Shown piece by piece: positions 26,261-37,738 of a stretch of DNA of 64,000 bases. Source of the stretch: Hedera helix (taxonomy: Eukaryota > Streptophyta > Magnoliopsida > Apiales > Araliaceae); assembly GCA_947179155.2 (NCBI GenBank), contig OX359276.1, forward strand, positions 42,246,192 through 42,310,191, written 5' to 3'. The notes under the pieces were generated by a model. It saw only the letters and a list, made by a program, of their open reading frames with translations, ran no database searches and was not told the DNA's origin. A program made the translations under genes and the position numbers. How positions within the stretch are numbered: position 1 is the first letter of the stretch; each line of letters starts with the position of its first letter.

Positions 26261-26888
26261 AATACATTTCAAGGTTAACAACTTAACAATATTAGTTTAT
26301 TAGATATTGAATTAATCTAAATCAACTAAATTCACATTATTTTAAATTTTAGAATACAAAATTATGAAAATAATTAATTAATTGAGAAAGTAGTAATATC
26401 GCCCTTTTTTTGAGTTAATTGAAAGTAGTAATATTTATTTATTCTAGACTAATTAAGTAATTAACAATAATATTGACCACTACTACTAATTTAATATATA
26501 TGAATATATTATAATATGATATTATGATATATTATATCTTATTTGGCTATTCCTAATTCCTAAATAAACTCGAGTATCTGAGCCCTCTTAGCCGTGTAAT
26601 TAAATTTTAATTTTTTTTAAAAAAATAAAAATATTTAGTCTAATTTTTGCGAACTCGAGCATAATAGACGAACTCAAGCATTATAGGCGAACTCGAGTAT
26701 GCTCGCGAACTCGAGCATTATAGCCGAACTCGAACATGTTCGCGAACTGTTCACGAACACTAACGAACCGAACTCGCACAAGTGCGTTGGTTCGATAATG
26801 CTACTCGAACATGTTCGAGTTCGATTAATGAGGTTCGAGTTCGACAATGTTCGGTTCGGTTCGGATTGTTTGCAGCCCTAGTGATGCT

Positions 26889-27265
26889 ACCTCCTTTTAG
26901 GGCCAATCTAAGTGACAAGATTGGGCCCAATTTCAACAAGTCAGGATTTATAATAAAACCTACAACAAGGATTTACATTGGGCCAATCCAAGGACTTGTT
27001 TTAAAGCAAGTGTTTTTTTAAAAGTAAATGTACTTTGACCCACCCATGTTCTTTCCCAGCATATAGCAAAACTAATAATAATCGCATTAACAACATATAT
27101 TATCATTGTAAGAATTAGCTCGTTTTCGGGGAGGCGTTTTCTAGCTAAGACTAAGGGATTTCAACTCTGGGCCAGTGGGCTCAGACTTTTACTGGAATAA
27201 GTGGGCTTTGAATTCTGTTGATAATATGACAAGCTGGTTTGATATAAGCTAAACCCAAGTGACTT

Positions 27266-27302
<37 letters not shown>

Positions 27303-28440
27303 TGAGTAATAATTTATAATTTTATTGGACTATTTATATTCATTATTTAACAGTAAATATAAACATTATCCACATATCTGATATTTTTTTTTAGAAGTAT
27401 AAATAGTTAAATTATCTTCTTTGAGATAAAAATTTCCTTGTCTACGCATTTTTAAAATTCCGAACGGAACCTTAAGTTTGTATTACAAATGAAGCCTAAA
27501 ACTTGAAGCCTTTTAAAATAACTTGAAGCAAAAGATCGAGCAATTAGGTACACAAGTTTAACTTGAGGTCTTTTACAATAGCTTGAAGCAAAATATTGAG
27601 CAATTAAGTATACAAATTTGATAGTCTGTGCAAGGCACATGTCAGTTTGAGATAATAATTTTAATTTTTTATTATATTATTTTTTACCTTTAAAAAAATT
27701 CTAAAATTATTATTTTAATAGATAATAGTTTAATTTTTTAGCAATTTTTATATATCATATAGATACCATTTTTGAGGTCATTTGTTATAATGTTCATAAC
27801 TTAAAAAAATTAATGAACCTTTTTATCTTATATTTAAAGTGAGTTGCAAGTCAATGAATTTATCTTTGCACCAATATCTTAATTTAAGGATATTATTTTT
27901 ACCTTGTTTAATTTAATATCAAATTATTTATACTAATTAATATAGAAGAAGAATGGTCTATAAGGAAGAACGAGTCAAATTAAGATTTTATAGGAGGAAA
28001 AACGAAAAAGGTGGTATGTAATTTGAAAAACGGAAGAATTATGACATGAAAAATAAAAAGATAACACGTTCCACAAGATGAATCTCTACAATTCATCACT
28101 AACTTATCTCAAACTTAGTTTAATGAATTATGATTAATCGTTAACTCATTTGAAGCAACTCGATTAATCAAATTAATTCACCCATTTGGATGTCATTGAG
28201 TATTGTAGTTGTAAATATGGGGAAGGGATTGATAGATGAAATTTAAAATAAAATAATGTTTAAACTTACCAAAAAACGTTTTTTGATTCTTACTTCTAGT
28301 TTTTGCTGACACCAAATTTCTACTCTATTTCAAAAGGAAAAATAATAATACATATTTCTACTTTAAGAAATAAAAATAGGATTAAAAAAACATAATAAGA
28401 AAAAATATTTTAAAAAAAATGAGCTACTAACCAAGAGTTA
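26889..28440. other. Intergenic, no gene seen
   Basis: Continues the host sequence interrupted by the hAT element. Holds a TA run (27268-27299) and an imperfect tandem pair of about 66 bp with ACTTGAAGC/CTTGAGG motifs (27474-27620). No gene. Confidence 0.6.
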
Positions 28441-28529
28441 ATTAAAACCTAATATGGGATCAATCTTAACCGCTCGTTCGTTCCGCAAAGCAGTAGCATA
28501 TTGACCATTGTATTTCGCCATCCTCTCCC

Positions 28530-28596
28530 TATAAAAGAAGCCCTTTTCATTTCCTCTAAAACCAACTATTCTCTCTGAGTCACGCCTTAGGGTTTA
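28530..28596 (+). promoter_or_regulatory. TATA box and telo-box promoter upstream of the snoRNA
   Basis: TATAAAAG at 28530-28537, followed by TTAGGGTTTA (telo-box, reverse orientation) at 28587-28596 in a CT-rich leader. Plant snoRNA and ribosomal-protein genes are known to carry telo-boxes near the transcription start. The predicted start is about 28560, 400 bp before the snoRNA, so the snoRNA would be processed from a longer transcript or an intron. Confidence 0.55.
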
Positions 28597-28962
28597 TATC
28601 TTATCTCGCCGCCTCTCATTTATAAATGAAATCTTTTATTTTCCCTACTGAAATAAAATCCTCCTACTCCAATTTCAATTTCAATTTCATTGCTAGTCAG
28701 ATCAGATCTGTTGGATATATGAGTCCAATGATTTTGATTTGGAGGCTTCTCTATCTGGTCGGCAGAATCGATTAGTTTCTGATCGACTCGTTCCCTTGAA
28801 GCAATATTTAGCGTGCTGCTCATGTGTTTTTTTTTATCTCTCCATCTCTTATTTTTTGCGCTTGGAGAACTGAATTCAGGGCAGCTATATATATATATAA
28901 ATGTGTATATATATATTTATGTAGACTTTTGTATAAGTTTAATGGATGGGAAGGAAGGGGTG

Positions 28963-29045
28963 ACAACGGTGATGAGTCATACAGACCTGTAATGATTTGC
29001 GAAAATGATCGCAACTCTTTATGAACATCTAAGGGGCTGAGTTGT
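28963..29045 (+). ncRNA. Box C/D snoRNA, 18S rRNA guide (U61-like)
   Basis: Guides 2'-O-methylation of 18S rRNA in the nucleolus. Box C GTGATGA (28969-28975) and box D CTGA (29037-29040) are perfect. They are closed by a 5-bp terminal stem, ACAAC (28963-28967) with GTTGT (29041-29045), at the right distance for this class. The guide upstream of box D, GAACATCTAAGGG (29023-29035), is fully complementary to CCCTTAGATGTTC of plant 18S rRNA as I recall it. The fifth nucleotide from box D (A29032) pairs with the first U of that UU, the predicted methylation site. I believe vertebrate SNORD61/U61 targets this helix; the name is less certain than the class. Internal C'/D' boxes are weak. No protein host gene is evident. 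Confidence 0.8.
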
Positions 29046-29350
29046 TTCTCCTCTATCATAAATTTTGATTATATTTTTGATGGTTTTCAAAAATGATAAT
29101 GGCTTCACTTTGTTAGTTAATAGTATTTTGTTTCATACAGATTTGTTGATGAGACAAAATTTTCAAGTGGAGCTAGAAGAATTGTTCCCCTCGCTATCCG
29201 GTGTCTCTCCTTATGGGGCATTTGGACGTTGGGGAACTACATTTCTAATTGGTTCAATTGAATTGTTAAAGAGGATTCTTGAAATTTGGATTTGTACCCA
29301 AGGAAATATCAATGTCAATCGAACCGAATTGAGTAAAAAGTATAATTTTT

Positions 29351-29382
<32 letters not shown>

Positions 29383-29724
29383 TTGAACTACCGTTGGTCA
29401 TATTTTTCTTCTATGGAAAAATCGAAGAAGCTATACGTTTCTTTAATCAGATGTTTTTTTCCAATTATCGACTCAAATCCATTCAAATCAAATTTGTTTA
29501 GACTCAAACCAATTGTTAAACTCGGTTTAAACATAAATTGGTCGAGTCAAATCAAATTTGTTTATCTTTTCATATACAAAATAATATGTCTTGCCGATTT
29601 TATCTATTAATTTTTTTGTTATCTAACAGGTTATAGAGTGAATTAATTTTATAATTTTACTCGATTTTAAGTAACAATGGAAATTGTAATTTAACAAAAG
29701 AAAATTCCATACATTGTTGAGACT

Positions 29725-30347
29725 AGCGGTGGCAAATAGTTCGGATTATCAACGGGTCTTGTTAAAATAGTTTAATTTTTTACGGTCTGAAAAAATGGAG
29801 TTTGTGACTTGTTCGTGCGACTCATGGGCTATTTTAGTATTTTTTAAATTAATTTTATATATTTATTTACAAACATAATAATTAATTTAAAATAAATATT
29901 AACTTTAATTATTTATAATTATGATATAATTTTTACATAATTATTTAATATTATTAATAAATAAAATAAAAAATTAATAATTTTATAGATATTGTGTATT
30001 TATATATATTAAAATATAACTAATTTATTGATTAATTAATTAATAAATAAATATAATATTAATATTTATGATAAGTGAATAAAAGAAAAATTAAAAGTAA
30101 TATATATTATATTTGTAATATTTTTTTATATTATTATTTAAATTTGCATTGTAAAATTTATTTATTTTTTAAGTTAATATTTTTTTGTTAATAATATCAA
30201 ATAATAATAATAATTCAAAAAAAAAATTAGTCCGTTGAATGGAGCTAAAACAGTTCAATTTTCACTTAGCTAAATTTTAAAGACCTAAAGTCCGTTTTTT
30301 AAAAGACAAACCGTCCCACAGGCCCGAGACAATCGTGCCAGATCCAA
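29725..30347. mobile_element. Possible degenerate hAT-like remnant
   Basis: Starts AGCGGTGGCAAATAG, a form common at plant hAT ends. Flanked by TTGAGACT (29717-29724) and CTGAGACT (30348-30355), 7 of 8 identical. The right end matches the left poorly, so this is tentative. Confidence 0.35.
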
Positions 30348-31291
30348 CTGAGACTTTACAAAAAAAATGATATATCAATCAAACCTGACTGAGAATTGGG
30401 CTGGGTTTAAATAGTTTGGGGTTATTAATGATGAAGTTCTTGGCCCAAATACAAATATATTGATTCAATATTCTCTTTTCAGATCCTTTGGTGGGTACAT
30501 ATATTTTGATATACTATGCTCTCTTCAGGTCCTTCTGTGTTCAGCCCAACAAGTTTAGCACGAATAGAATAATTGACGAGTGTCTAAAGGAGTTGCTATT
30601 GTCTATAGGATGCAATGGGGTCATAACACTGATATATTATTTTTGGTAATATTTAAAGACACAGGTTTGATCTTCAATCTCATGGTTGAACTTTTTCATT
30701 AAAAAAAAAGCCCCAACAAAAACAATCCATTTTTTTGATTGTAGTAGTATAAATTTAATTCAAATATGTCGATATCTTATTATTGTTCTACTAAACAATA
30801 ATGTTTTTAAAGATAAAAAAATAATTTAAGTGAAATAATTCGGTACTAACTTTCATAATTTAAGTGAAATAAAAAAAAAAATTTATTTGAAATATTCCAC
30901 AACCACATGAAATTCTAACATTTTATTTGGGCAATGCACCTTTTTAAATGAAAACTCATATTTTAAGTGATGGAGGGAGTATTTATAATGAAATTGTTAA
31001 ATAAATCTTTTATATCAGTTTCGACAATTACATGCTATGTGGTATTGGTGGGATTATTATTGTAAAATTTGTAACACATACATTACTCAGACTTTAATGA
31101 TGCAGCATACGTTTGGAAGCAAGCAATTATTCCGTTCAAGTCTTGAGCTTGTAAGCCACTTTTGCCGTTCATCCCTTCACGGACAGTCCTTATTTAAAAT
31201 CGACTTTGGCTAATATTGTCGACGCAAAATATTTTTTGTGTTAGAATAACAAGTATCACTTACAATGTGTGATATTTATTAGATAGTATAT

Positions 31292-31515
31292 AATATTTAT
31301 TATTGTGTTAATTAAAATTAAAATAATATTAATTTAGAGTTTAAAATTTTAAATCAACTTTAAAATATTATCGATGATCGAATAATAAGAAAAGAATGGA
31401 GTGTTATTTATTATTGTGTTAATTAAAATTAAAATAATATTAATTTTGAGTTTAAAATTTTAAATCAACTTTAAAATATTAACGATGATCAAATAATAAG
31501 AAAAGAATGGAGTGT
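31292..31515. repeat. Tandem duplication, two units of about 112 bp
   Basis: Two near-identical copies containing TTAAAATTAAAATAATATTA and AAGAAAAGAATGGAGTGTTA, differing by a few substitutions. Confidence 0.9.
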
Positions 31516-31739
31516 TATATATATATATATATACTTAAACGAGCTTGGCAAGTGGAAGCTTAATTAGCTCAATTAGATTACACATGCATATAGATCCATT
31601 GATTACATCCTCTAACAAACTGTGCAAATTAGGTAAAATTTAATCTTATGAGCACTATAATATCGGAGGGAATAGGAGGAGTAAAATGGAGTTGGTTTGA
31701 TAGTGTATGGAAGAAAGAAATGATAAGTCTATATATATA

Positions 31740-31880
31740 ATATTTAATATTTAATTATAAAATTAATTATTATATTTATTTTAATTATTAAAAAATAGAA
31801 TATGATACTGATTTTAATATTAAGTCTCACTTTTTAATTATTAAAATCAATTTTATAATCGGTGTTTGTATACTTATATT
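31740..31880. repeat. Palindromic foldback repeat (dispersed family)
   Basis: Arms with TTTTAATTATTAAAAA on both sides of a GATACTGATTTTAATATTAAG core. Same family as 2768-2918 and 9180-9310. Confidence 0.4.
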
Positions 31881-32141
31881 TAACTTATTAATTTTAACAA
31901 TTAAAAAGTAAAATTTTATATTAAAATTTTTGTCATATTTTATGTTTTAAGAACAAGTTCTTTACTTGACCCTTCTAAGAGTATCTTCCGCTTCGCAGAA
32001 GTTATATAGAAGGCGGATTTGGTATTTGGATATTATTTGTATCAATGATTTGGCCAATCATGAATGATTCGTTAGGAATCCGTGTAAATGAAATAAAAAT
32101 TCTCACTAAAAAATCTAAGTAATGAAGATAAGAATAAGGTT

Positions 32142-32358
32142 GATTTTGCATCATATCTAAGGGATTTCTTAGTTCGAGATGAATAAGCAATGTCACTCGA
32201 TTATTATCAAACTGACTGTAATCTTTTTCTGTTCCGAAAAATTCCGTCAGAGCGCCTTCTACTTCTAATAGGTCATGAACTAAATCAGAATCATTCTCAA
32301 CGAGTTCATAAGAAGTGATCCCATTTTTTTTATCTAATTCGGGTAGAGACCAAAGATA
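32142..32358 (-). pseudogene. ycf2: Nuclear copy of plastid DNA: ycf2 fragment
   Basis: On the minus strand the translation includes ENDSDLVHDLLEVEGALTEF, KDYSQFDNNRVTLL and LRNPLDMMQN, matching the C-terminal third of plastid Ycf2 (usually about 2,000-2,300 residues). The match stops abruptly after DMMQN. The next 140 bp (32002-32141) stays open in frame and reads TRIPNESFMIGQIIDTNN, organelle-like but not the expected Ycf2 continuation, so the insert looks rearranged. Isolated in nuclear repeat DNA, with no promoter or start: a NUPT, not a gene. Confidence 0.8.
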
Positions 32359-32591
32359 ATTAAAATAAATATAAAGATTAATTTTATAATTAAATGTTGC
32401 ATGTATATGAACTTAGCCACAAAGAAATAAAGAAGAAAAACAAACATTCTACGGCAGGAGGAGATGAATCATGTTCCTTCCTGTTGATTGATTAAGGACC
32501 AACGAGTAGACTTCTTGGAAACACACGAAACGCGCCAGCCACATCATTTACCATCCCATCCCATTATTAGTAGTAGTTTTTCTTCTTCTTC

Positions 32592-32592
32592 A

Positions 32593-32627
<35 letters not shown>
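32592..32627. repeat. (TTA)n microsatellite
   Basis: About 12 ATT/TTA units. Confidence 0.9.
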
Positions 32628-32629
<2 letters not shown>

Positions 32630-33144
32630 TTCTAATCAACTTTCCAACTAAGGAGACCAAGAAAAAAATCACACTCGTTTTGAATATTTACGTCTATATC
32701 CGTTACGTGTTTGACCTTGAAATCCTTTCTAATTAGTTGAAAACAAATTAATATTATTCGACCGTGACCTTGCATACATTCGCCAGCGTATGTTAATATT
32801 ATTCTTTTTTATTATGATGGATTTACATAAGCAATATAATGTTAAACAATCAATATGATCACACTTCGTATATTTTAAAATTATTTAAAACATCTACTAT
32901 TACTTTAAATTAAACTTTTTTTACAACCAATAAATTCCATTCGATAGGGAACTATACCATAATAATTGAGAAAACAACACCAAATACATTAACTAATAAA
33001 TCTATTTTCTTATTTTTTTATTTATATTTGTGTATCTAAATATTAATTCATATATTTGTAAGAACAAGTCAACCGTCACTCATCTATTTATTTTATATAT
33101 TTTAAACAGTAATTATTCATGTATAGTTTGTCTAAATTTTTTAT

Positions 33145-33510
33145 AGTGTATCAATTGAACCGAAAATCGGTTCTCTTTTCTATTCGATTTGGACCGATTT
33201 ATCTAATTTAGTCAATAACCGGTTGATCACTGGTGGTTCAACTGATTAGTTGGCTCGGTTGAACCGATTTTAAAGTATTTTTTAATTAAAAAAATTTTAA
33301 AAATATTTTTACCAATAATATAATATAAGTTTATTATAATATAGCTTACAAAAAATTAGATATTTTAAAATTTTATTAATTATTAATAATATATATTTAT
33401 ATACATTTATGACGTCACTGGTTTAATAACGGTTCGATCACTGGTTAAATAAGTGATTCATCTATCCGATTCTTTTTTTAATTCGTTGAATGAATCAATT
33501 CTAAAAACAT
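33145..33510. repeat. Degenerate element with ACCGGTT motifs
   Basis: Repeated CGGTTGAACCGATT, ACCGGTTGATCACTGG and GGTTCGATCACTGG on either side of an AT-rich centre. The right edge (ATTCTAAAAACAT) resembles the left end of the element at 9905, inverted. Boundaries uncertain. Confidence 0.3.
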
Positions 33511-33789
33511 TAATTAAAGTATTTATATCAATTTATAAAATATAGTATTATTTTTACTTGTAACAAAAGTAAACATATATTTTTGTCGGAGTAATAATAT
33601 ATAGAAGAACTCAACGAAAAAATAAGAAACAAAAATATTACGGGGGCAATATAGACATTTGCATCAGAGATGGGCGGCCTAATCATCGTTGCAGACCACA
33701 AGTAAAATTACACTCTTATTAACACGGATAAGTGACAGGGCCCAGTTTGACTTCACACCAACAAACAAACATAAAACTCTCCTCTCCCC

Positions 33790-33797
33790 TATAAATA
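33790..33797 (+). promoter_or_regulatory. TATA box of the PP2C gene
   Basis: TATAAATA 92 bp before the start codon, followed by a CT-rich initiator region (CTCTCTCCTCTTCTTCTCC) typical of plant Y-patch promoters. Predicted transcription start near 33822. Confidence 0.7.
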
Positions 33798-33881
33798 CCC
33801 AATTCTCTCTCCTCTTCTTCTCCATCAAATCAACGTAATCCCAAACCAAGAAAAATTCGAACGTTAGAAGGAAACAGAACA

Positions 33882-35928
33882 ATGTCTTGTACCGTTGCAA
33901 TGTCGAATTCGCCGGTATTCTCTCCGTCATCGTCTTCTAGGATTTCTTCTTCCCTTTTCTGCAAACCCTCTTCTCTCTCTTCATCTCCCGAAACCCTAAT
34001 CCTGACCCACTCTCCTTCTTCTCCGTCTTCTTCGTCGTCGGCGTTGAAGCTCCGGCTTCAGAAGCCACCCAGTGGACTAATTAGAGCTTCCAACGACGTC
34101 GCTCCTCCCCCTTCATCCTCGCCGACGATTTTGAAGAGGAAGAGGCCGGCGAAGCTCGATATTCCGGTGGCGGCTTTGAGCTTTGGGTGTGATTTTACTA
34201 CGCCGTCGAAGGCGGAGGAGCGGAGGCGGGAGGTGCTAGAGTTTGAGGGAGATGGGTATTCGGTATACTGTAAGAGAGGGAGGAGAGAAGCAATGGAGGA
34301 TCGTTACTCAGCTAAAGTCAACATTCAAGGAGATTCCAAACAGGTAATTTTCTCTTAATTTATGATTTGGGTTGTTTTAAAGCTTATTTCTTTAGATTAG
34401 ATTTCTGCATTTAGTGCATTTAGCTTGTTTTGTTGTTGAAAAATTGGGTCAAAGTTGAGATTTTTGACAGTTTACTTGGCTAAATTTGAATTATGTTTGA
34501 AAGAAGAAGATTGCATTAAAGTCATTGGTGTAATAAGGTAGTGCGAGGTATATGACTATGTCGTTAGGCTCTATTTTTTATTTTTGGTTAATTATATAAT
34601 TGAGAAACTTCTTAATTAAAGAATTACTGAATTTGGGTGCTGAAATAGAGTTTATGAAGTTGAGAAATTGATGGTAAATTACAGGTTTTCAATTTGTGAT
34701 GTTTAGGTTCATGTGTATCACACAATTCTCATGGAGAAAACTCTTTACAAATACGTTTTTCTTGGAACTACAAGTAACTAATTTAGTTCTATGCTTATTT
34801 ATAGTTTTGGGAAAAAATTGATAAGGAAATTATTTGAGAAAAAGCAGTGATCTAGTGTTACTATGCCTAAAGGGGTTATACTAGTGTTCGATTGTGTGAT
34901 TTATTAGAATTAAGAAGTTGATATGATATGGTGCTTATGCTTTTCAGGATCTCTTCGATTATGTTGATGGGTTTTGCTAGTTTTCAGTTGAATGATTTAG
35001 TTGACATGTTATGGTTTTATGTTTCCAGGCTTTCTTCGGTATTTTTGATGGGCATGGAGGTGCAAAAGCTGCTGAGTTTTCAGCTGAGAACTTAAATAAG
35101 AATGTTGTTGATGAAGTGGAAAAAATGGCTGGTCAAGATATTGTTGAGGCGGTTAAGCATGGCTACTTGAGAACAGATTCTGAGTTTCTTAAAGAGGACC
35201 TTCGTGGTGGATCTTGCTGTGTTACTGCAATGATCTGGAAAGGTAATCTTGTGGTATCTAATGCCGGTGACTGCCGTGCTGTTATTAGCAGAGGAGGAGT
35301 TGCAGAGGCCCTTACTTCTGATCATCGACCTTCAAGGGAAGATGAGAAAAGTAGAATTGAGGCATTGGTAAGCAGCTAGTCATTATATTTTTTTCTATCT
35401 TTGCTGTAGTAGTTCACAGCTGGTTTCATTTCTATAAAGCTGATGCGTGATGTGCTATAACTATGTAGGGTGGATATGTTGATTCTTGCCGTGGGGTTTG
35501 GAGAATTCAAGGATCTCTTGCCGTGTCCAGAGGAATTGGAGATCGGCACCTAAAGCAATGGGTAACAGCAGAACCAGAAACAAAAATTCTTAGAATCGAA
35601 CCTGAATTAGAGTTCTTAATCCTTGCTTCTGACGGTTTATGGGATAAGGTAATTGATGGATGAATTCATTTTTCTTTTCCGTGTCTTTTCTTTCCTTTTA
35701 AGTTAATATTATTATCTATAGAGATGAAGCTTGTGAAGGTAGCCTAATATATAATTCAATTTACAGGTTAGCAATCAGGAAGCAGTAGATGTAGTGCGCG
35801 CTAATTGCCCAGGAATCGATAAGCTAGAACCACTTTCAGCCTGTAAAAAGCTTGCAGATCTCTCTATTTCAAGAGGCTCTGCTGATGATATTAGTGTGAT
35901 GATGATTCGATTGGGAAGCTTCTGTTGA
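33882..35928 (+). CDS. AP2C1: Protein phosphatase 2C, clade B, MAPK phosphatase (AP2C1-like)
   Basis: Mg/Mn-dependent Ser/Thr phosphatase; Arabidopsis AP2C1 dephosphorylates stress MAP kinases (MPK4, MPK6) after wounding. Four exons with GT-AG introns: 33882-34343, 35029-35367, 35469-35648 and 35767-35928, all phase 0, giving 380 residues (AP2C1 is about 396). A Ser/Pro-rich N-terminus (1-83) precedes a kinase interaction motif, KRKRPAKLDI at 85-94, the basic-hydrophobic docking site that defines clade B. The catalytic domain (about 125-376) has RREAMEDRY, FGIFDGHGG (158-165), SNAGDCRAV, DHRPSREDE, SLAVSRGIGD, LASDGLWDK (319-327) and SADDISVMMI. All metal-binding aspartates I can place are present. 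The start, MSCTVA, matches the family. Likely poly(A) signals AATAAATAAATAAA lie near 36119. Regulation is not visible beyond the TATA box. Confidence 0.95.
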
Positions 35929-36340
35929 TAATGGCTAAAGAAGAGACTAACATATAGGGCGCAAGGAACTTTTGTCTTTTGGACAGTTCTATATAGTGAT
36001 GAATTTGGACCCAGAATAATTACTTGACACAGCCTTTTGGAATTTTGTTGTCTCTAGAGCAGGAAGAAGAATTTAGCCATTCTTTATGCATTATTATTTC
36101 ATTCTTTATACATTATTGATAAATAAATAAAAATTAATGATACATTATTCATAAAATTTCCTAATGACTCGATGATTCTACTATGTCAAACTTTCTATGG
36201 ATTGCCTTGTGTGGTGACAGAGAGCTTGTGTGTGTTATGATGATTGCTACTTTGTATTACACGTTTACTTTATTTACTGGTCGAAGCGAAAAATGTATAT
36301 CTAAATGGTATAAAAAACAATATTGAAAAAACAGATCTAA

Positions 36341-36532
36341 GGGGGTGTTTGATAAAAATTGAATGAGCTGAATCTGAATCTGAATCTGAATGAGCTGAAT
36401 CTGAATCTGAATGAAAAAAGTTGTTTGATAATTAACATATCTGAAAGATCTGAATGACATATTTTTAATATTTTACCCCTCTGAAAAAATTCAAAGTTGT
36501 TGTAAATTTATTTAATATTACATAATATAATT

Positions 36533-36563
<31 letters not shown>

Positions 36564-36759
36564 ATTTATTTTTTTTTTTTTTCTCCATTCAGCTACCATT
36601 CAGCCCATCCAGCCACAAATTCTGACCTTAACCATTCAGCCGCGCCATCTGACCGATTCAGCCATTCAGATGAATTTTTTTCCAAACAAACGCACTTAAC
36701 CATTCAACCACTTACCGATTCAGATTCAGACCCCCATTCAGATTTAAACAAACAGCCCC
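36341..36759. mobile_element. PIF/Harbinger (Tourist-like) MITE 3' of the PP2C gene
   Basis: Starts GGGGGTGTTTGAT and ends AACAAACAGCCCC, with the 3-bp duplication TAA on both sides (36338-36340, 36760-36762). Subterminal CTGAATCTGAATCTGAATG repeats at the left are mirrored by CATTCAG/GATTCAG motifs at the right. 419 bp, non-coding, about 410 bp after the PP2C stop. Confidence 0.85.
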
Positions 36760-37486
36760 TAAGTGACGACTAATGTGTCACACCAATATTGTTTTTCTCG
36801 TACGTATGTATGTTTATTTTCACATAAAAAAATAATATTTTGTCGCATGAATATTGCTTCTGGTTGAGTAAGCCCATCAACTTTGGCCAATTAATTAATT
36901 GGGCTTAATCCGTATCTTTATGAAATTTTCTTGTGATAAAATAATAATTCCCCTTATCCAGTTGTCGTTGAGTAAGCCCATCAATTTGCCATCTACTGCC
37001 CGCCATCACACGTTATTAATATTATGTCCCTTTCTCTTTCAGAAAGAGGCGGGCAAGCAACTTGGAACATCGTTGTTATTGTTTATCTTAATCGTGTTGA
37101 TGCTTGCTGTGTTGTAGTTGCTCTTTTCAGAAATTTATTACTCCATTCTTCACTCACAAACGGAATCCTATTCCTAAAATTTATCAATTTAATGATATAT
37201 ATATTTTTATATTCTTATCCTTAAATTAATAATGAAAGGATAATAATAAAATTGTACTGATAAATTTTTGGACTTTTTACCATTTTCTAATATCATAAAA
37301 AACTATTTTTTTGTTACAAAAATAATTAACCTATGAATTTTGATTAGTGTAATATTTAACATTGTAAATTAAAAAAATATTATAAAGTTAAATTGTTAAT
37401 GCAATAATTAATATTGTCATGTAAAAATTTAAAAATAAATTAGGATCAAAATTAAATGTTTTTTTTTTGTATAATAGAGTTTAGTA

Positions 37487-37738
37487 TTCTTTCCGTTCTA
37501 TATTATTTGATAATTATTGACTTTTTAACGTCAACGTAAGAGATTTTTAAATTCAAAATTGACATGAATTTTTTTGATTTGAATCAATGCAATAATGAAT
37601 ATTGTAAATTATCTAAAAAGTATTACTCATTGTAAATTTTATTGTTTCATAATTTTTAATGAATCACCTTAATTTTAAGTTTAAAAATATTTTAAATTAA
37701 TTTTTAAAAGTCGATCATATAATTTGAAACAGAGAAAA
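37487..37738. mobile_element. Stowaway-like MITE
   Basis: Ends TTCTTTCCGTTCTATATTAT and, inverted, TTTTCTCTGTTTCAAATTAT, with TA on each side. A related, more degraded copy appears near 38940-39168. Confidence 0.6.

Larger units (their letters stand above)
15575..26880. mobile_element. Non-autonomous hAT element with nested retrotransposons
   Basis: Left end TAGAGCTGCAAACGAACCGAAC; right end, read inward, TAGGGCTGCAAACAATCCGAAC. The perfect 8-bp duplication GTGATGCT flanks it (15567-15574, 26881-26888). Subterminal regions are dense in GGTTCG/GAACTCGAG repeats (15575-15800, 26650-26870), typical of hAT transposase-binding zones. The core hAT sequence is only about 1.1 kb (15575-16044 and 26261-26880); the rest is the chromovirus remnant 16045-23709 and the truncated LTR 23710-26260. 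No hAT transposase is visible, so it must have moved in trans. Confidence 0.88.
29046..33780. other. Intergenic, no protein gene seen
   Basis: Mostly AT-rich repeats: a possible hAT remnant (29725-30347), a tandem duplication (31292-31515), a foldback repeat (31740-31880), a plastid DNA fragment (32142-32358), a TTA run, and a degenerate element with ACCGGTT motifs (about 33145-33510). A 181-codon frame at 29065-29610 includes a microsatellite-coded YIYIYI stretch and resembles nothing I know; part could belong to the snoRNA transcript. Confidence 0.55.

Noticed and set aside
29065..29610. 181-codon plus-strand frame
   Set aside because: Part is encoded by an AT microsatellite (YIYIYI) and the rest matches no family I know; its base composition equals the non-coding surroundings.
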